DNA of 64,000 nucleotides, taken from the NCBI RefSeq assembly GCF_050753385.1, contig NZ_JBLZFZ010000012.1:84828-148827 (forward strand), given 5' to 3'. Below the pieces are notes generated by a model. That model had not been told where the DNA came from. It did no database searches and saw only the letters and a program-made list of their open reading frames with translations. A program made the translations under genes and the position numbers. The stretch comes from Pantanalinema rosaneae (lineage in GTDB: Bacteria > Cyanobacteriota > Cyanobacteriia > Leptolyngbyales > Leptolyngbyaceae). Below, piece after piece: positions 25,673 through 33,551 of this stretch. The first letter of the stretch is position 1. Each line of letters opens with the position of its first letter.

Positions 25673-26302
25673 CTAGGTCTGAGGCAATAAGGGAGCAACC
25701 AGGGCATCCTCTAACCGATAGGCTAACAGCGATCGAAAGTAGTCCTGATCAAAAGCGATTTGCCAATCATGACTTGTTAGGCGCTCCTGAACTTGCTGCC
25801 GCCATGTGATCAGTGTAGTCGGAAAATCCGGGGATTGCAGACCACTACGCCATAGGACTAAAGCATCTTCTCCGGTGTCCTCGTAGTAGCGCCGCCGCCG
25901 TCCCGCTTCCTGAAAGCCAAATTTACTATAGAGCGCGATCGCCGATTGGTTAGAAGCCCGGACTTCTAAGGTCGATCGCTTTAAACCCCGGATCTGAGCC
26001 GCTTGTAATAGAGCAATCAACATTACCTGTCCTAGTCCTTGCCGTTGGTACTGGGGATGAATGCCAACGAGGGTAATGTGAGCTTCATCGACGATCGCCC
26101 AGGAGCAGCCAAGTCCGAGGATGGGGGGATGGAGAGGTGGGGAGGATGGCGAAGGTAGGAGGATCAGGAGGTCGCTGTTGGGGCTATCGAGTTCGCGGTG
26201 GTAGCCGTCTAGAGTCCATAAGCCGCCGAAACATTGGCGATCGAGGTCTAATGCGGCTGGCAACCGCTCCGAAGTGAGGGGGGTAATGGTGAGAACTGCC
26301 AC
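25673..26302 (-). CDS. rimI: Ribosomal protein S18 alanine N-acetyltransferase RimI
   Basis: 209 residues from GTG 26302, with AAGGAGA 12 bases upstream. It is a GNAT-fold enzyme that acetylates a protein N-terminus using acetyl-CoA. The acetyl-CoA loop is QRQGLGQVML (Q/R-x2-G-x-G/A) and the N-terminal FGGLWTLDGYHREL resembles cyanobacterial RimI. Between strands 2 and 3 there is a Pro/Ser/Leu/His-rich insert (LPSPSSPPLHPPI). It is encoded by the same G-rich tandem repeat seen in four intergenic sites. It is divergent from lysA with 100 bases between them. Confidence 0.9.
   Translation of the reverse strand: MAVLTITPLTSERLPAALDLDRQCFGGLWTLDGYHRELDSPNSDLLILLPSPSSPPLHPPILGLGCSWAIVDEAHITLVGIHPQYQRQGLGQVMLIALLQAAQIRGLKRSTLEVRASNQSAIALYSKFGFQEAGRRRRYYEDTGEDALVLWRSGLQSPDFPTTLITWRQQVQERLTSHDWQIAFDQDYFRSLLAYRLEDALVAPLLPQT
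26121..26163. repeat. G-rich tandem repeat inside rimI
   Basis: GATGGGGGGATGGAGAGGTGGGGAGGATGG-like units (plus strand) lie inside the rimI coding region and keep its frame. They match the degenerate units of the intergenic repeat copies. This is the only copy I see within a gene. Confidence 0.65.
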
Positions 26303-26402
26303 AAAAGCTTGCTATCTCCTTCAAGGATGCACAGCACTCGATTGTAAACTGTTATTAGTATGGTTTTGCTCCGGTCATCTTGTAGAGGATTAAGTTTACG
26401 CA

Positions 26403-27812
26403 ATGGTATTTACCCAGGCTACGGAGGGTGGTAATTCGGGTCGGCAATATTTACCGGATGGTGTAGCAGCAACGGACACCCGCTCTCCAAATCAATCGTT
26501 GTTACCGCTAACTACGGTCATTAATCAGGCAGATCATCTGGAGATTGGTGGTTGTGATGTACCCGACTTAGTCCAGAAATTTGGCTCACCTCTGTATATT
26601 CTGGATGAAACGACGTTGCGGGCAGCCTGCCAGCAGTATCGGGACGCGTTTCGTCGCTACTATCCGGGGGAGTCGCAGGTGTTGTATGCCTCGAAAGCCT
26701 GGAGTTGTCTCGCGGTTTGCGCGATCGCGGCTAGTGAAGGGCTAGGCATGGATGTGGTGTCGGGTGGCGAACTCCATACCGCGCTGGAAGCTGGAGTCAG
26801 CCCCGATCGGATTTACTTTCATGGCAATAACAAATCCCGTGACGAATTGACCTTTGCCGTCGAAACGGGTTGCACAATTATTGTCGATAACTGGTTGGAA
26901 CTGCGGACACTGGCGGAATTTACGGTTGAGCAACCAATCCGGATCATGCTACGTCTGACTCCGGGGATTGAGTGCCACACCCATGAGTACATTCGCACCG
27001 GCCATTTAGACAGTAAGTTTGGCTTTGACCCGAACCAAGTCACGGAAGTGTTAGAGTTCGTCAGTCAGCAGTCCAAGTTAGCCTGTGTGGGTTTACATGC
27101 TCACATCGGCTCCCAAATTTTTGAGCTGCAACCCCATAATGATTTAGCGGCGGTGATGGTGCAGTGGTTTGGTAAGGCGATCCAATACGGTCTGCCGATG
27201 CAGGAACTGAATATTGGCGGTGGTCTGGGGATTCGGTATGTGGAATCTGATGATCCACCCAGTATTGATGCCTGGGTACAAACAGTGGCGACGGCGATCG
27301 TGGCAGCCTGTCAGGAACAGAATGTGCCCTTGCCTAAACTATTGAGTGAACCCGGTCGATCGCTGATTGGTTCAGCCTGTGTGACGGCATACACGATCGG
27401 GAGCCATAAGGAAGTTCCGGAAATTCGTACTTATATTAGTGTAGATGGAGGGATGTCGGATAACCCGCGACCGATTACCTACCAATCGGTTTATCGGGCA
27501 GTGGTGGCAAACCGGATGTCTGCGCCCATGACGGAAGCTGTGACGATCGCTGGGAAACATTGTGAATCTGGCGATATCCTGATTAAGGAAGCGACACTGC
27601 CAACTACACAACCAGGCGATACACTGGTGGTCATGGCGACGGGAGCCTATAACTACAGTATGTCGTCCAATTACAACCGGATTCCGCGCCCGGCTGGGGT
27701 AGTCGTGAATCATGGTGAGGCAAATTTAATTCTGCAACGAGAGACTTACCGCGATTTAGTGCGTCAGGATCGGTTGCCAGAACGGCTCCAACCTCCCGTG
27801 GTTGAGGCTTAA
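26403..27812 (+). CDS. lysA: Diaminopimelate decarboxylase
   Basis: 469 residues. It decarboxylates meso-diaminopimelate to L-lysine with PLP, the last lysine step and a drain on the peptidoglycan precursor pool. The Schiff-base lysine is Lys98 in VLYASKAWSCLAV. Other motifs are GLHAHIGSQIFE, the phosphate-binding NIGGGLGIRY, SEPGRSLIGSA and CESGDILIKEATLP, which carries the cross-subunit Cys-Glu-Ser-Asp. The N-terminus is about 40 residues longer than the E. coli protein, as usual in cyanobacteria. It is followed on the same strand by cdaA and uppS. Confidence 0.97.
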   Translation: MVFTQATEGGNSGRQYLPDGVAATDTRSPNQSLLPLTTVINQADHLEIGGCDVPDLVQKFGSPLYILDETTLRAACQQYRDAFRRYYPGESQVLYASKAWSCLAVCAIAASEGLGMDVVSGGELHTALEAGVSPDRIYFHGNNKSRDELTFAVETGCTIIVDNWLELRTLAEFTVEQPIRIMLRLTPGIECHTHEYIRTGHLDSKFGFDPNQVTEVLEFVSQQSKLACVGLHAHIGSQIFELQPHNDLAAVMVQWFGKAIQYGLPMQELNIGGGLGIRYVESDDPPSIDAWVQTVATAIVAACQEQNVPLPKLLSEPGRSLIGSACVTAYTIGSHKEVPEIRTYISVDGGMSDNPRPITYQSVYRAVVANRMSAPMTEAVTIAGKHCESGDILIKEATLPTTQPGDTLVVMATGAYNYSMSSNYNRIPRPAGVVVNHGEANLILQRETYRDLVRQDRLPERLQPPVVEA

Positions 27813-27879
27813 TGTTGCTGATCGCTTGTTCAGCATCCACCAGAGTCAAAGTTGCAAAGCACAGGGTTGATCCAGATCG

Positions 27880-28854
27880 ATGGGGTACTTATGGAGGCAA
27901 TTGCTGGCAGATTCTGGCTGGATACAGTCTCTATTGCTTCTGACTAATCCCGATCCGGCATCCACCTGGTCATCATTGTTTCTATTTTGGGAAAGAACAC
28001 GACGGCTCGTGGATGTTGGTTTGGTGGTGGCGCTGACTTACATGATGCTGGTGATCATTGGGGAACGGCGTACCCTCTGGATGGTACGGGGGTTTATCCT
28101 GTTGATGCTGGCGGCGGCGGTGAGTACCCGAATGCGGCTGGATTTACTCAGCTTTGTTTTGAGTAATCTGGTGATCGGTTCGGCGGTGGCAATGGCGTTT
28201 ATTCTGCAATCCGAGTTCCGGCGGTTTCTGGAGCAGTTGGGACGAGGACAGATCATCCAACTGCTCCAGCCATATCGCGCCAGTCCTCATAAGTCCAGTA
28301 GTGTGACCGATGAGATTGTTGATGCGGTCAAGGAACTGTCGCAAAATCGTACCGGAGCGTTGCTGATTCTGGAAACCGGTAGCCCGATCGATGAACGGGA
28401 TTTTTCGGTGCCCGGAGTGCGGCTGAATGCTGAGGTATCCAAGGAATTGATCCAAACGATTTTTCAGACGACGACGCTGTTACATGACGGGGCAGTGCTA
28501 ATTCGGGATTCGCGTCTGGTGGCGGCAGGCGTAATTTTGCCCTTATCCGAACGGACGGCTTCCCGCCAGTTAGGCACCCGCCATCGGGCTGCAATGGGGA
28601 TTACGGAGCGGGTAGAGAATTGTATCTGTGTGGTGGTGTCTGAGGAGACAGGATCAATCTCCTTGGCAGAACGGGGCACACTAAACCGTCCCTTAACGAG
28701 CAGTAAACTAAAGGAACTTTTGGAAGCCCGATTGTCGCAGACAGTCGATCGCGAAGCGGTTGCCCCTGACCTCCGCACCTTAAGTCGTCAAATTGGCGCT
28801 AAAGTTTGGATGGTCGCGGCACAACTCTTTGATCGCCAAAAACGTAAAAGTTAA
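27880..28854 (+). CDS. cdaA: Diadenylate cyclase CdaA (c-di-AMP synthase)
   Basis: 324 residues from ATG 27880. The protein has membrane helices at about 43-66 and 70-115, then a DAC domain. The catalytic segments are LLHDGAVLIRD (Asp-Gly-Ala) and LGTRHRAAMGIT (Arg-His-Arg), together with the SLAERGTL tail. It condenses two ATP to c-di-AMP, which in cyanobacteria has been linked to osmotic and day-night control. Family members are classed by membrane and domain layout; three N-terminal helices as here define CdaA. It lies 67 bases behind lysA and is followed by uppS. Confidence 0.94.
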   Translation: MGYLWRQLLADSGWIQSLLLLTNPDPASTWSSLFLFWERTRRLVDVGLVVALTYMMLVIIGERRTLWMVRGFILLMLAAAVSTRMRLDLLSFVLSNLVIGSAVAMAFILQSEFRRFLEQLGRGQIIQLLQPYRASPHKSSSVTDEIVDAVKELSQNRTGALLILETGSPIDERDFSVPGVRLNAEVSKELIQTIFQTTTLLHDGAVLIRDSRLVAAGVILPLSERTASRQLGTRHRAAMGITERVENCICVVVSEETGSISLAERGTLNRPLTSSKLKELLEARLSQTVDREAVAPDLRTLSRQIGAKVWMVAAQLFDRQKRKS

Positions 28855-29078
28855 GTAAAGACACAATAATTCCTGCCGGAATCCCATCGGACGAGGGTGC
28901 TTTTGCATTAGAACAGGATGGAGGGCTGTTTCATGCTACTCACCAACCTGATTTGAGCAGCCATGACTATGGTTGTGGCTTGTCTGAGGGCTATTTGCTG
29001 ACGACCAATTTGTGTCTACTGCCGATTTGACCTTCTCACCCTTGTACTGTTTCAACTGTCAGCTTCTCTGGAGACAAC

Positions 29079-29837
29079 ATGACTGCGAAGCCAATCATCT
29101 TGCAAGAGTTACCGGCGGATCTATTGCGAGAACGCCTACCTCAGCATGTGGCTGTGATTATGGATGGCAATGGTCGTTGGGCAAAAAAACGGGGGATGCC
29201 GCGCATTATGGGGCATCAACGGGGTGTCGATGTCCTGAAGGATCTGTTGCGCTGCTGCGGTCACTGGGGCATTAAAGCCTTAACCGCCTATGCCTTTTCG
29301 ACCGAAAACTGGGGCAGACCCGCAGAGGAAGTAGAATTTCTGATGACCTTGTTTGAGCGGGCATTGCGGCGGGAACTGCGGGAAATGATTGAGGAAGATG
29401 TCCAGATTCGGTTTGTGGGAAATTTAGCGGTATTACCACGATCGCTTCAGGATGAAATTGAGCGATCGGTCGCTGCCACCAGCCAAAATCAAGGGATTCA
29501 ATTCACGATCGCGACTAACTACGGAGGACGGCAGGAAATTTTGCAAGCCTGTCGAGCGATCGCGGCCAAGGCAAAACAAGGGTTAATCGACCCAGAGCAA
29601 ATTGACGAAGCTCTGTTCGAGCGACATTTGTATACGGCGGGAATTTGTGATCCTGACTTACTGATTCGCACCAGTGGTGAGATGCGGGTCAGTAACTTTT
29701 TACTCTGGCAGGTCGCCTACTCAGAAATCTATGTCACCGATACCCTGTGGCCCGATTTCGATCGTAAAGCCTTCCACAAAGCCTTATCTGCCTATCAACA
29801 ACGAGAACGCCGGTTTGGCAAAGTGGGTAAAGTCTAG
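29079..29837 (+). CDS. uppS: Undecaprenyl diphosphate synthase
   Basis: 252 residues, ATG preceded by CTGGAGAC. It is a cis-prenyltransferase that extends FPP with isopentenyl-PP to the C55 lipid carrier used for peptidoglycan and polysaccharides. Motif I MDGNGRWAKKRG with the catalytic Asp, GVDVLKDLLR, ALTAYAFSTENWGRP and the C-terminal DLLIRTSGEMRVSNFLLWQVAYSE region are intact. The gene closes the lysA-cdaA-uppS run, tying c-di-AMP synthesis to cell-wall precursors. Confidence 0.96.
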   Translation: MTAKPIILQELPADLLRERLPQHVAVIMDGNGRWAKKRGMPRIMGHQRGVDVLKDLLRCCGHWGIKALTAYAFSTENWGRPAEEVEFLMTLFERALRRELREMIEEDVQIRFVGNLAVLPRSLQDEIERSVAATSQNQGIQFTIATNYGGRQEILQACRAIAAKAKQGLIDPEQIDEALFERHLYTAGICDPDLLIRTSGEMRVSNFLLWQVAYSEIYVTDTLWPDFDRKAFHKALSAYQQRERRFGKVGKV

Positions 29838-29847
29838 GGGCGTGAGA

Positions 29848-30135
29848 TTACGGACCCGCAAAAATCGCATCTTCAATATCCTGGCGGCTGAGCGAATATT
29901 TGAACGATCGCTGCACCGCTCTGGCACGATCGCCAAATTCAAAGTAGCGCACAATCAGTTGATCAACATCCAGCATCAGTTCTGCCTTCCAACCCGGTTG
30001 ATCGAGATACCAGCAGTGCAACTCAGCTTTGTCCTGCTGACACCCTTTGGTGATCAGCCATTGCTCAATATCAGGGAGTGGGTGGTTATAGAGGGGGGTA
30101 TCAGCCGATGGAAGTGTCATGGAAATAGGGATCAT
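29848..30135 (-). CDS. DUF3143 family protein
   Basis: 95 residues from ATG 30135; ATG 30120 is equally plausible because the family usually starts near LPSADTPLYNHPLP. The body PLYNHPLPDIEQWLITKGC, WKAELMLDVDQLIVRYF and SFKYSLSRQDIEDAIFAGP is the recognisable DUF3143 signature found almost only in cyanobacteria and plants' plastids. Function unknown. It is followed upstream by a J-domain gene on the same strand, 29 bases away. Confidence 0.88.
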   Translation of the reverse strand: MIPISMTLPSADTPLYNHPLPDIEQWLITKGCQQDKAELHCWYLDQPGWKAELMLDVDQLIVRYFEFGDRARAVQRSFKYSLSRQDIEDAIFAGP

Positions 30136-30164
30136 GCAGGTAAAAACTCATGCTGAAGAGGGAA

Positions 30165-30767
30165 CTAGCCTAGCCACCAGGGGTGTAGCCAGGATATCAT
30201 TGCCGGAACCGTTGGTGAAATCGTATCTCCCCGAGTTAGCCCGATCGCGATCGCTAGAGCTAAACAGCCAATAAACGTCAGCGCCAGGATGAACAAAGCA
30301 AAAATTTCCCCGGGAGATAAGGGTCGATCGGTGGGATCGAGATATGCCGACGATTGATAGGGACGAGCGGAGGGGGTGGGATGATGCAGGCTGGGTAACG
30401 GTTGCATGACTGGCACTCGTGAGTAGCCGATCGTCCGATCATAAGCGATGCGGCGCTCCGGTTGGCTCAGGGTAGCGTAGGCTTCATTCAACTGTTGAAA
30501 CTTAGCGGTGGCGATCGCCGCTGGTAGGGTCGTAGTATCCGGATGATAGAGCTTACTTAAATCACGATAGGCTTGCCGGATATCGCGTACCGAAGCGGAG
30601 GGATGGACTCCCAGCAGAGCGTAGTGGCTGGAAGTCGGAGGTTGGGCAAACAGCGTCTTGCTGTCTCTAGGTTTGGCGGATGTGCGATCGTGAGTCACAA
30701 GCAGTCCCAGGATAGCTTTGAAATACGGCGATCCAACTTTTGAATATTCTAACCAGGTTAGAGGCAT
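30165..30767 (-). CDS. J-domain protein with C-terminal membrane helix
   Basis: 200 residues. The J domain (about 45-110, SHYALLGVHPSASVRDIRQ...) carries the HPD tripeptide (KLYHPDTTTLP) needed to stimulate DnaK ATPase. A variable linker with Pro/Ser follows and a hydrophobic helix (about 153-178, IFALFILALTFIGCLALAIAIG) ends the protein. It is a membrane-anchored DnaJ-like co-chaperone; the client is unknown. The first 40 residues are not part of the J domain, so the true start may be later. Confidence 0.88.
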   Translation of the reverse strand: MPLTWLEYSKVGSPYFKAILGLLVTHDRTSAKPRDSKTLFAQPPTSSHYALLGVHPSASVRDIRQAYRDLSKLYHPDTTTLPAAIATAKFQQLNEAYATLSQPERRIAYDRTIGYSRVPVMQPLPSLHHPTPSARPYQSSAYLDPTDRPLSPGEIFALFILALTFIGCLALAIAIGLTRGDTISPTVPAMISWLHPWWLG

Positions 30768-30788
30768 GGCTCAAACCGCCAGCCACGT

Positions 30789-32222
30789 TCATGATGATGT
30801 TTTACCGTTCACTACGGGGGAGTGATTAACGATTCCGCAAATTCCGGCTAAGAGTAACCAACCGATCACGTTAATCCGGGCATCAAATAGCGTCACATCA
30901 AACAGGCTAAAGAAAGCGCAGCCCATAAATGCTACAAGAAACGTGAAGTAGATCAGGCGATCGTAAATCTGTTGTTCCTGATCCGGGGCGCTGGCAGGAT
31001 AGGAATGCCAATTGACGAGATATTGGCTGCCTTGCGTTACCACCCAACCCACTATCCCTACCAATAGCACCGTTGCCGGTATCCCGGTTTCTGCCAGCAG
31101 CATTAACACCAGATTATGGGGATGTCCCAGGATGGAATTGACTTGAGCCTGATAGAGTGGCGTAAAGTTGCGTAAGCCCCATCCTAACCAGGGACGTTGT
31201 TCTGCCATCGACCAGGCGAATTTCCATTGCGTCGTGCGTAACATCCGCTCGGGTCGATCGGGGTACAGTTCATCCGTTAACCGCGCCCAGAAAAACGCTG
31301 GCACGATCGCCCGCCAACCCTCCCGGATGGGAGATGGGGCAAATGCTGCCATCAGCACCGCACTGATGAGTGCTCCCACACCGACCAACAACCACCGCCA
31401 ACCTTGATACAGCGCAAATGCTAGACCCGCGATCGCGGCAATTGCCCAACCATTGCGAGAATTAGTCAAAATCAGGGCGATCGCATTCCCAGCGACGATC
31501 GCCGTCAGGATCAGCAGCTTAGGGGTGATCCATTGTCGGAGAGTAGCCCCCAGTTTAGGACTGGCAGGGTGGGATCTCTGACCCTGAACGGAATTAAACC
31601 TGAACGATCGTTGATTGACGGCTTCGATCCATAGTCCTAGTGCCAGAATGAATGTCACTACAAAATAGCTGGCTAAGACATTGGCATAGAAAAAGACCGA
31701 CGACATCCGACCGGGAGGATTACCCCCTGCCCGAATCAGCCAATCCACGACGATGCCGAATAGCTGGATATGCCCACTCCAGCCCAGCCATTGCTGTCCC
31801 AAACCGATTACCACCACCGGAACTGACCCCGCGACCAAAATCCAGGCAAGCCGCCGAAGTTGAGCCGGAGTGCGAATCAGTTCGCTTAACACCGCAAAGG
31901 CGAGAAAAAACGGCAGGAAATTAAATACTCCCCAAAACGCCGCCTCCCGGATCTGGGCAAAGGTGGCACTCAACAGCATCAGCCCACTGACGATCGCCAA
32001 GCCCTGATTGATCCGACGTTGTCGCAGGATGGGAAATTGTTGCCAACCCAAAATCAGGGCGATCAACAACATGCTGACTCCCCCTAGAAAACTACTCATG
32101 GGTAAGAGCAAACATGCCCACTGCGTCCAGTCCCACCAGAACTGAAGCTTGGGGTCAGGATGTGGTTGGGGCGGGAGGAACTGCTTCAGCGATCGGCTAA
32201 GCCGGTTCAAAACATTCAGCAA
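30789..32222 (-). CDS. O-antigen ligase/Wzy-type membrane protein (IctB-like family)
   Basis: 477 residues with about 12 hydrophobic helices. The Wzy_C signature is visible: RPWLGWGLRNFTPLY and GHPHNLVLMLLAETG. Such proteins ligate or polymerise polysaccharides on undecaprenyl carriers; cyanobacterial members include IctB, once proposed for bicarbonate uptake. Sequence alone does not separate these roles. The start is TTG at 32222, overlapping the last 26 bases of the YaaW gene upstream, with no strong ribosome site; a TTG at 32210 is an alternative. Confidence 0.82.
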   Translation of the reverse strand: MLNVLNRLSRSLKQFLPPQPHPDPKLQFWWDWTQWACLLLPMSSFLGGVSMLLIALILGWQQFPILRQRRINQGLAIVSGLMLLSATFAQIREAAFWGVFNFLPFFLAFAVLSELIRTPAQLRRLAWILVAGSVPVVVIGLGQQWLGWSGHIQLFGIVVDWLIRAGGNPPGRMSSVFFYANVLASYFVVTFILALGLWIEAVNQRSFRFNSVQGQRSHPASPKLGATLRQWITPKLLILTAIVAGNAIALILTNSRNGWAIAAIAGLAFALYQGWRWLLVGVGALISAVLMAAFAPSPIREGWRAIVPAFFWARLTDELYPDRPERMLRTTQWKFAWSMAEQRPWLGWGLRNFTPLYQAQVNSILGHPHNLVLMLLAETGIPATVLLVGIVGWVVTQGSQYLVNWHSYPASAPDQEQQIYDRLIYFTFLVAFMGCAFFSLFDVTLFDARINVIGWLLLAGICGIVNHSPVVNGKTSS

Positions 32223-33051
32223 AGCAGTCCGCCCGAGTTAAACGAATTTGTGCCAGAGCGTAGACCGTGGGCACAATCCGACCGTAGTTGGTCGCGATCG
32301 CTCGCCACCCCAGATCGGCAAAAAACCAGATCCATAAGGCTGGTCCTAAACACGCAAATAATCCCCGTACCGCCGTATACCGCGCCGCCGATAAGGTCAT
32401 GCCGCGTCGAGCGGTTTGCAACACAACGTAATGCTGGAATTGGCTGGCAACGGTAGCACTGCCTAATGCCACCGCTTGTTGAGCTACCTGATAGCTGGCA
32501 AAATGAATTGCAAACTGGCGGGCAATCTGTTGCAGCAATAAGGGACGCAAGACTGATGTAACGGCTAAGGCTGTTCCCCCTTTCAGCACCAGGCTCATGG
32601 GATCCTGTTGAACCGCGATCGGTAATTCCGGCAGCAGTTGGGCTTTGCTCAGGGAGCGCTTGAGCCGAATGGTTAACTGGTTCTGTTCCGTGGGGGGTAG
32701 CTGCTTCCAGGCGCGGGCAAGCAGGTTCAGGAAAACTTCTTCCTCCAGGTCGATCGTAGACATGGAAGCCTTATAGGGCAGCTTGAGGTAGCGGCAGACC
32801 TGAATCAGAATTTCGCGATAGGATAATTGCTCTGTTTTGCGGCTGAGAACGGTGACCCCATCGGCAGCCAGAAACCGAAATCGTTCCTCCAACGTATCGA
32901 GCCAAATGTCACGGTCTTGGCTTTGTACCGCCATTGGATCGGGGGTATTGAAATAATCTAATGGGTTAAATTTGGGGCGGAATAGGATCTCGGTTAGATC
33001 GCGTAATTCTTCCTCAGTTGCTAACTCCAATACTGCTCTCAGTTCATCCAC
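32197..33051 (-). CDS. YaaW family protein (UPF0174)
   Basis: 284 residues from GTG 33051, chosen because GGGGAGGA lies 8 bases upstream; a TTG two codons earlier is too close to it. Early text ELRAVLELATEEELRDLTEILF is typical of YaaW/UPF0174 proteins. Residues about 150-230 contain hydrophobic stretches that may touch the membrane. The function is unknown; E. coli YaaW is also uncharacterised. It is upstream of the O-antigen ligase-type gene with a 26-base overlap, suggesting translational coupling. Confidence 0.87.
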   Translation of the reverse strand: MDELRAVLELATEEELRDLTEILFRPKFNPLDYFNTPDPMAVQSQDRDIWLDTLEERFRFLAADGVTVLSRKTEQLSYREILIQVCRYLKLPYKASMSTIDLEEEVFLNLLARAWKQLPPTEQNQLTIRLKRSLSKAQLLPELPIAVQQDPMSLVLKGGTALAVTSVLRPLLLQQIARQFAIHFASYQVAQQAVALGSATVASQFQHYVVLQTARRGMTLSAARYTAVRGLFACLGPALWIWFFADLGWRAIATNYGRIVPTVYALAQIRLTRADCFAECFEPA

Positions 33052-33163
33052 TGCCAAGTCCTCCCCGGCTGTAAGATTGCCGTTGCTGGGACTATTCTAC
33101 TAAATCAACCGAAGTGCTTATGGCTAACTTTCGTACTATTCTGCCCAACTCATCGGTCTAACT

Positions 33164-33199
33164 AAAAAGCTCCCTAGAGCTAATATTCTCCAGGGAGCT
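33164..33199 (-). terminator. Rho-independent terminator of the 33228-33413 gene
   Basis: On the minus strand AGCTCCCT (33199-33192) pairs with AGGGAGCT (33175-33168) around a 16-base loop, followed by TTTTT. It is 29 bases after the stop of the small basic-protein gene on that strand. Confidence 0.75.
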
Positions 33200-33227
33200 A
33201 ACGCAAAATTATGGACTAAATGCTGAA

Positions 33228-33413
33228 TTAGGCGAGATCCGCAGCACCCTCAGCGCCCTGGCTCATGCCCTCTTGATCGCGTTCGTCTGTCATGCGATCG
33301 CCACCGGGTCGCCGTCTGCCAAACCGACCTGTGTTAGATTTTTTGCGAAATTTCCGGGCATAAGCCTGGTTACGAAGAGCTTTTTCTTTCTTTTGGTTGC
33401 GGCGTTTAGCCAT
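33228..33413 (-). CDS. Small basic Arg/Lys-rich protein
   Basis: 61 residues from ATG 33413 with AGGGAG 6 bases upstream. The N-terminal half is highly basic (MAKRRNQKKEKALRNQAYARKF then RKKSNTGRFGRRRPGG), the C-terminal half acidic. The composition suggests RNA or ribosome association, and similar short proteins occur in cyanobacteria. No named family. It has its own downstream terminator, arguing that it is a real transcript. Confidence 0.72.
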   Translation of the reverse strand: MAKRRNQKKEKALRNQAYARKFRKKSNTGRFGRRRPGGDRMTDERDQEGMSQGAEGAADLA

Positions 33414-33551
33414 GTCTACTCCCTTATGGAACTGCCAATCATTGCAACATACAAACATACGATGCCCGAAGCCGACGCATGGCATTCGAGCAAACTGATA
33501 AATACTTCGGTAATCAGTCAAGAAGACTACTTTAACATAACTCTCCCGTTG

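Noticed and set aside
29674..30156. 160-codon plus-strand frame overlapping uppS and the DUF3143 gene
   Set aside because: It runs antisense to the DUF3143 gene and out of frame with uppS, both of which have clear families.
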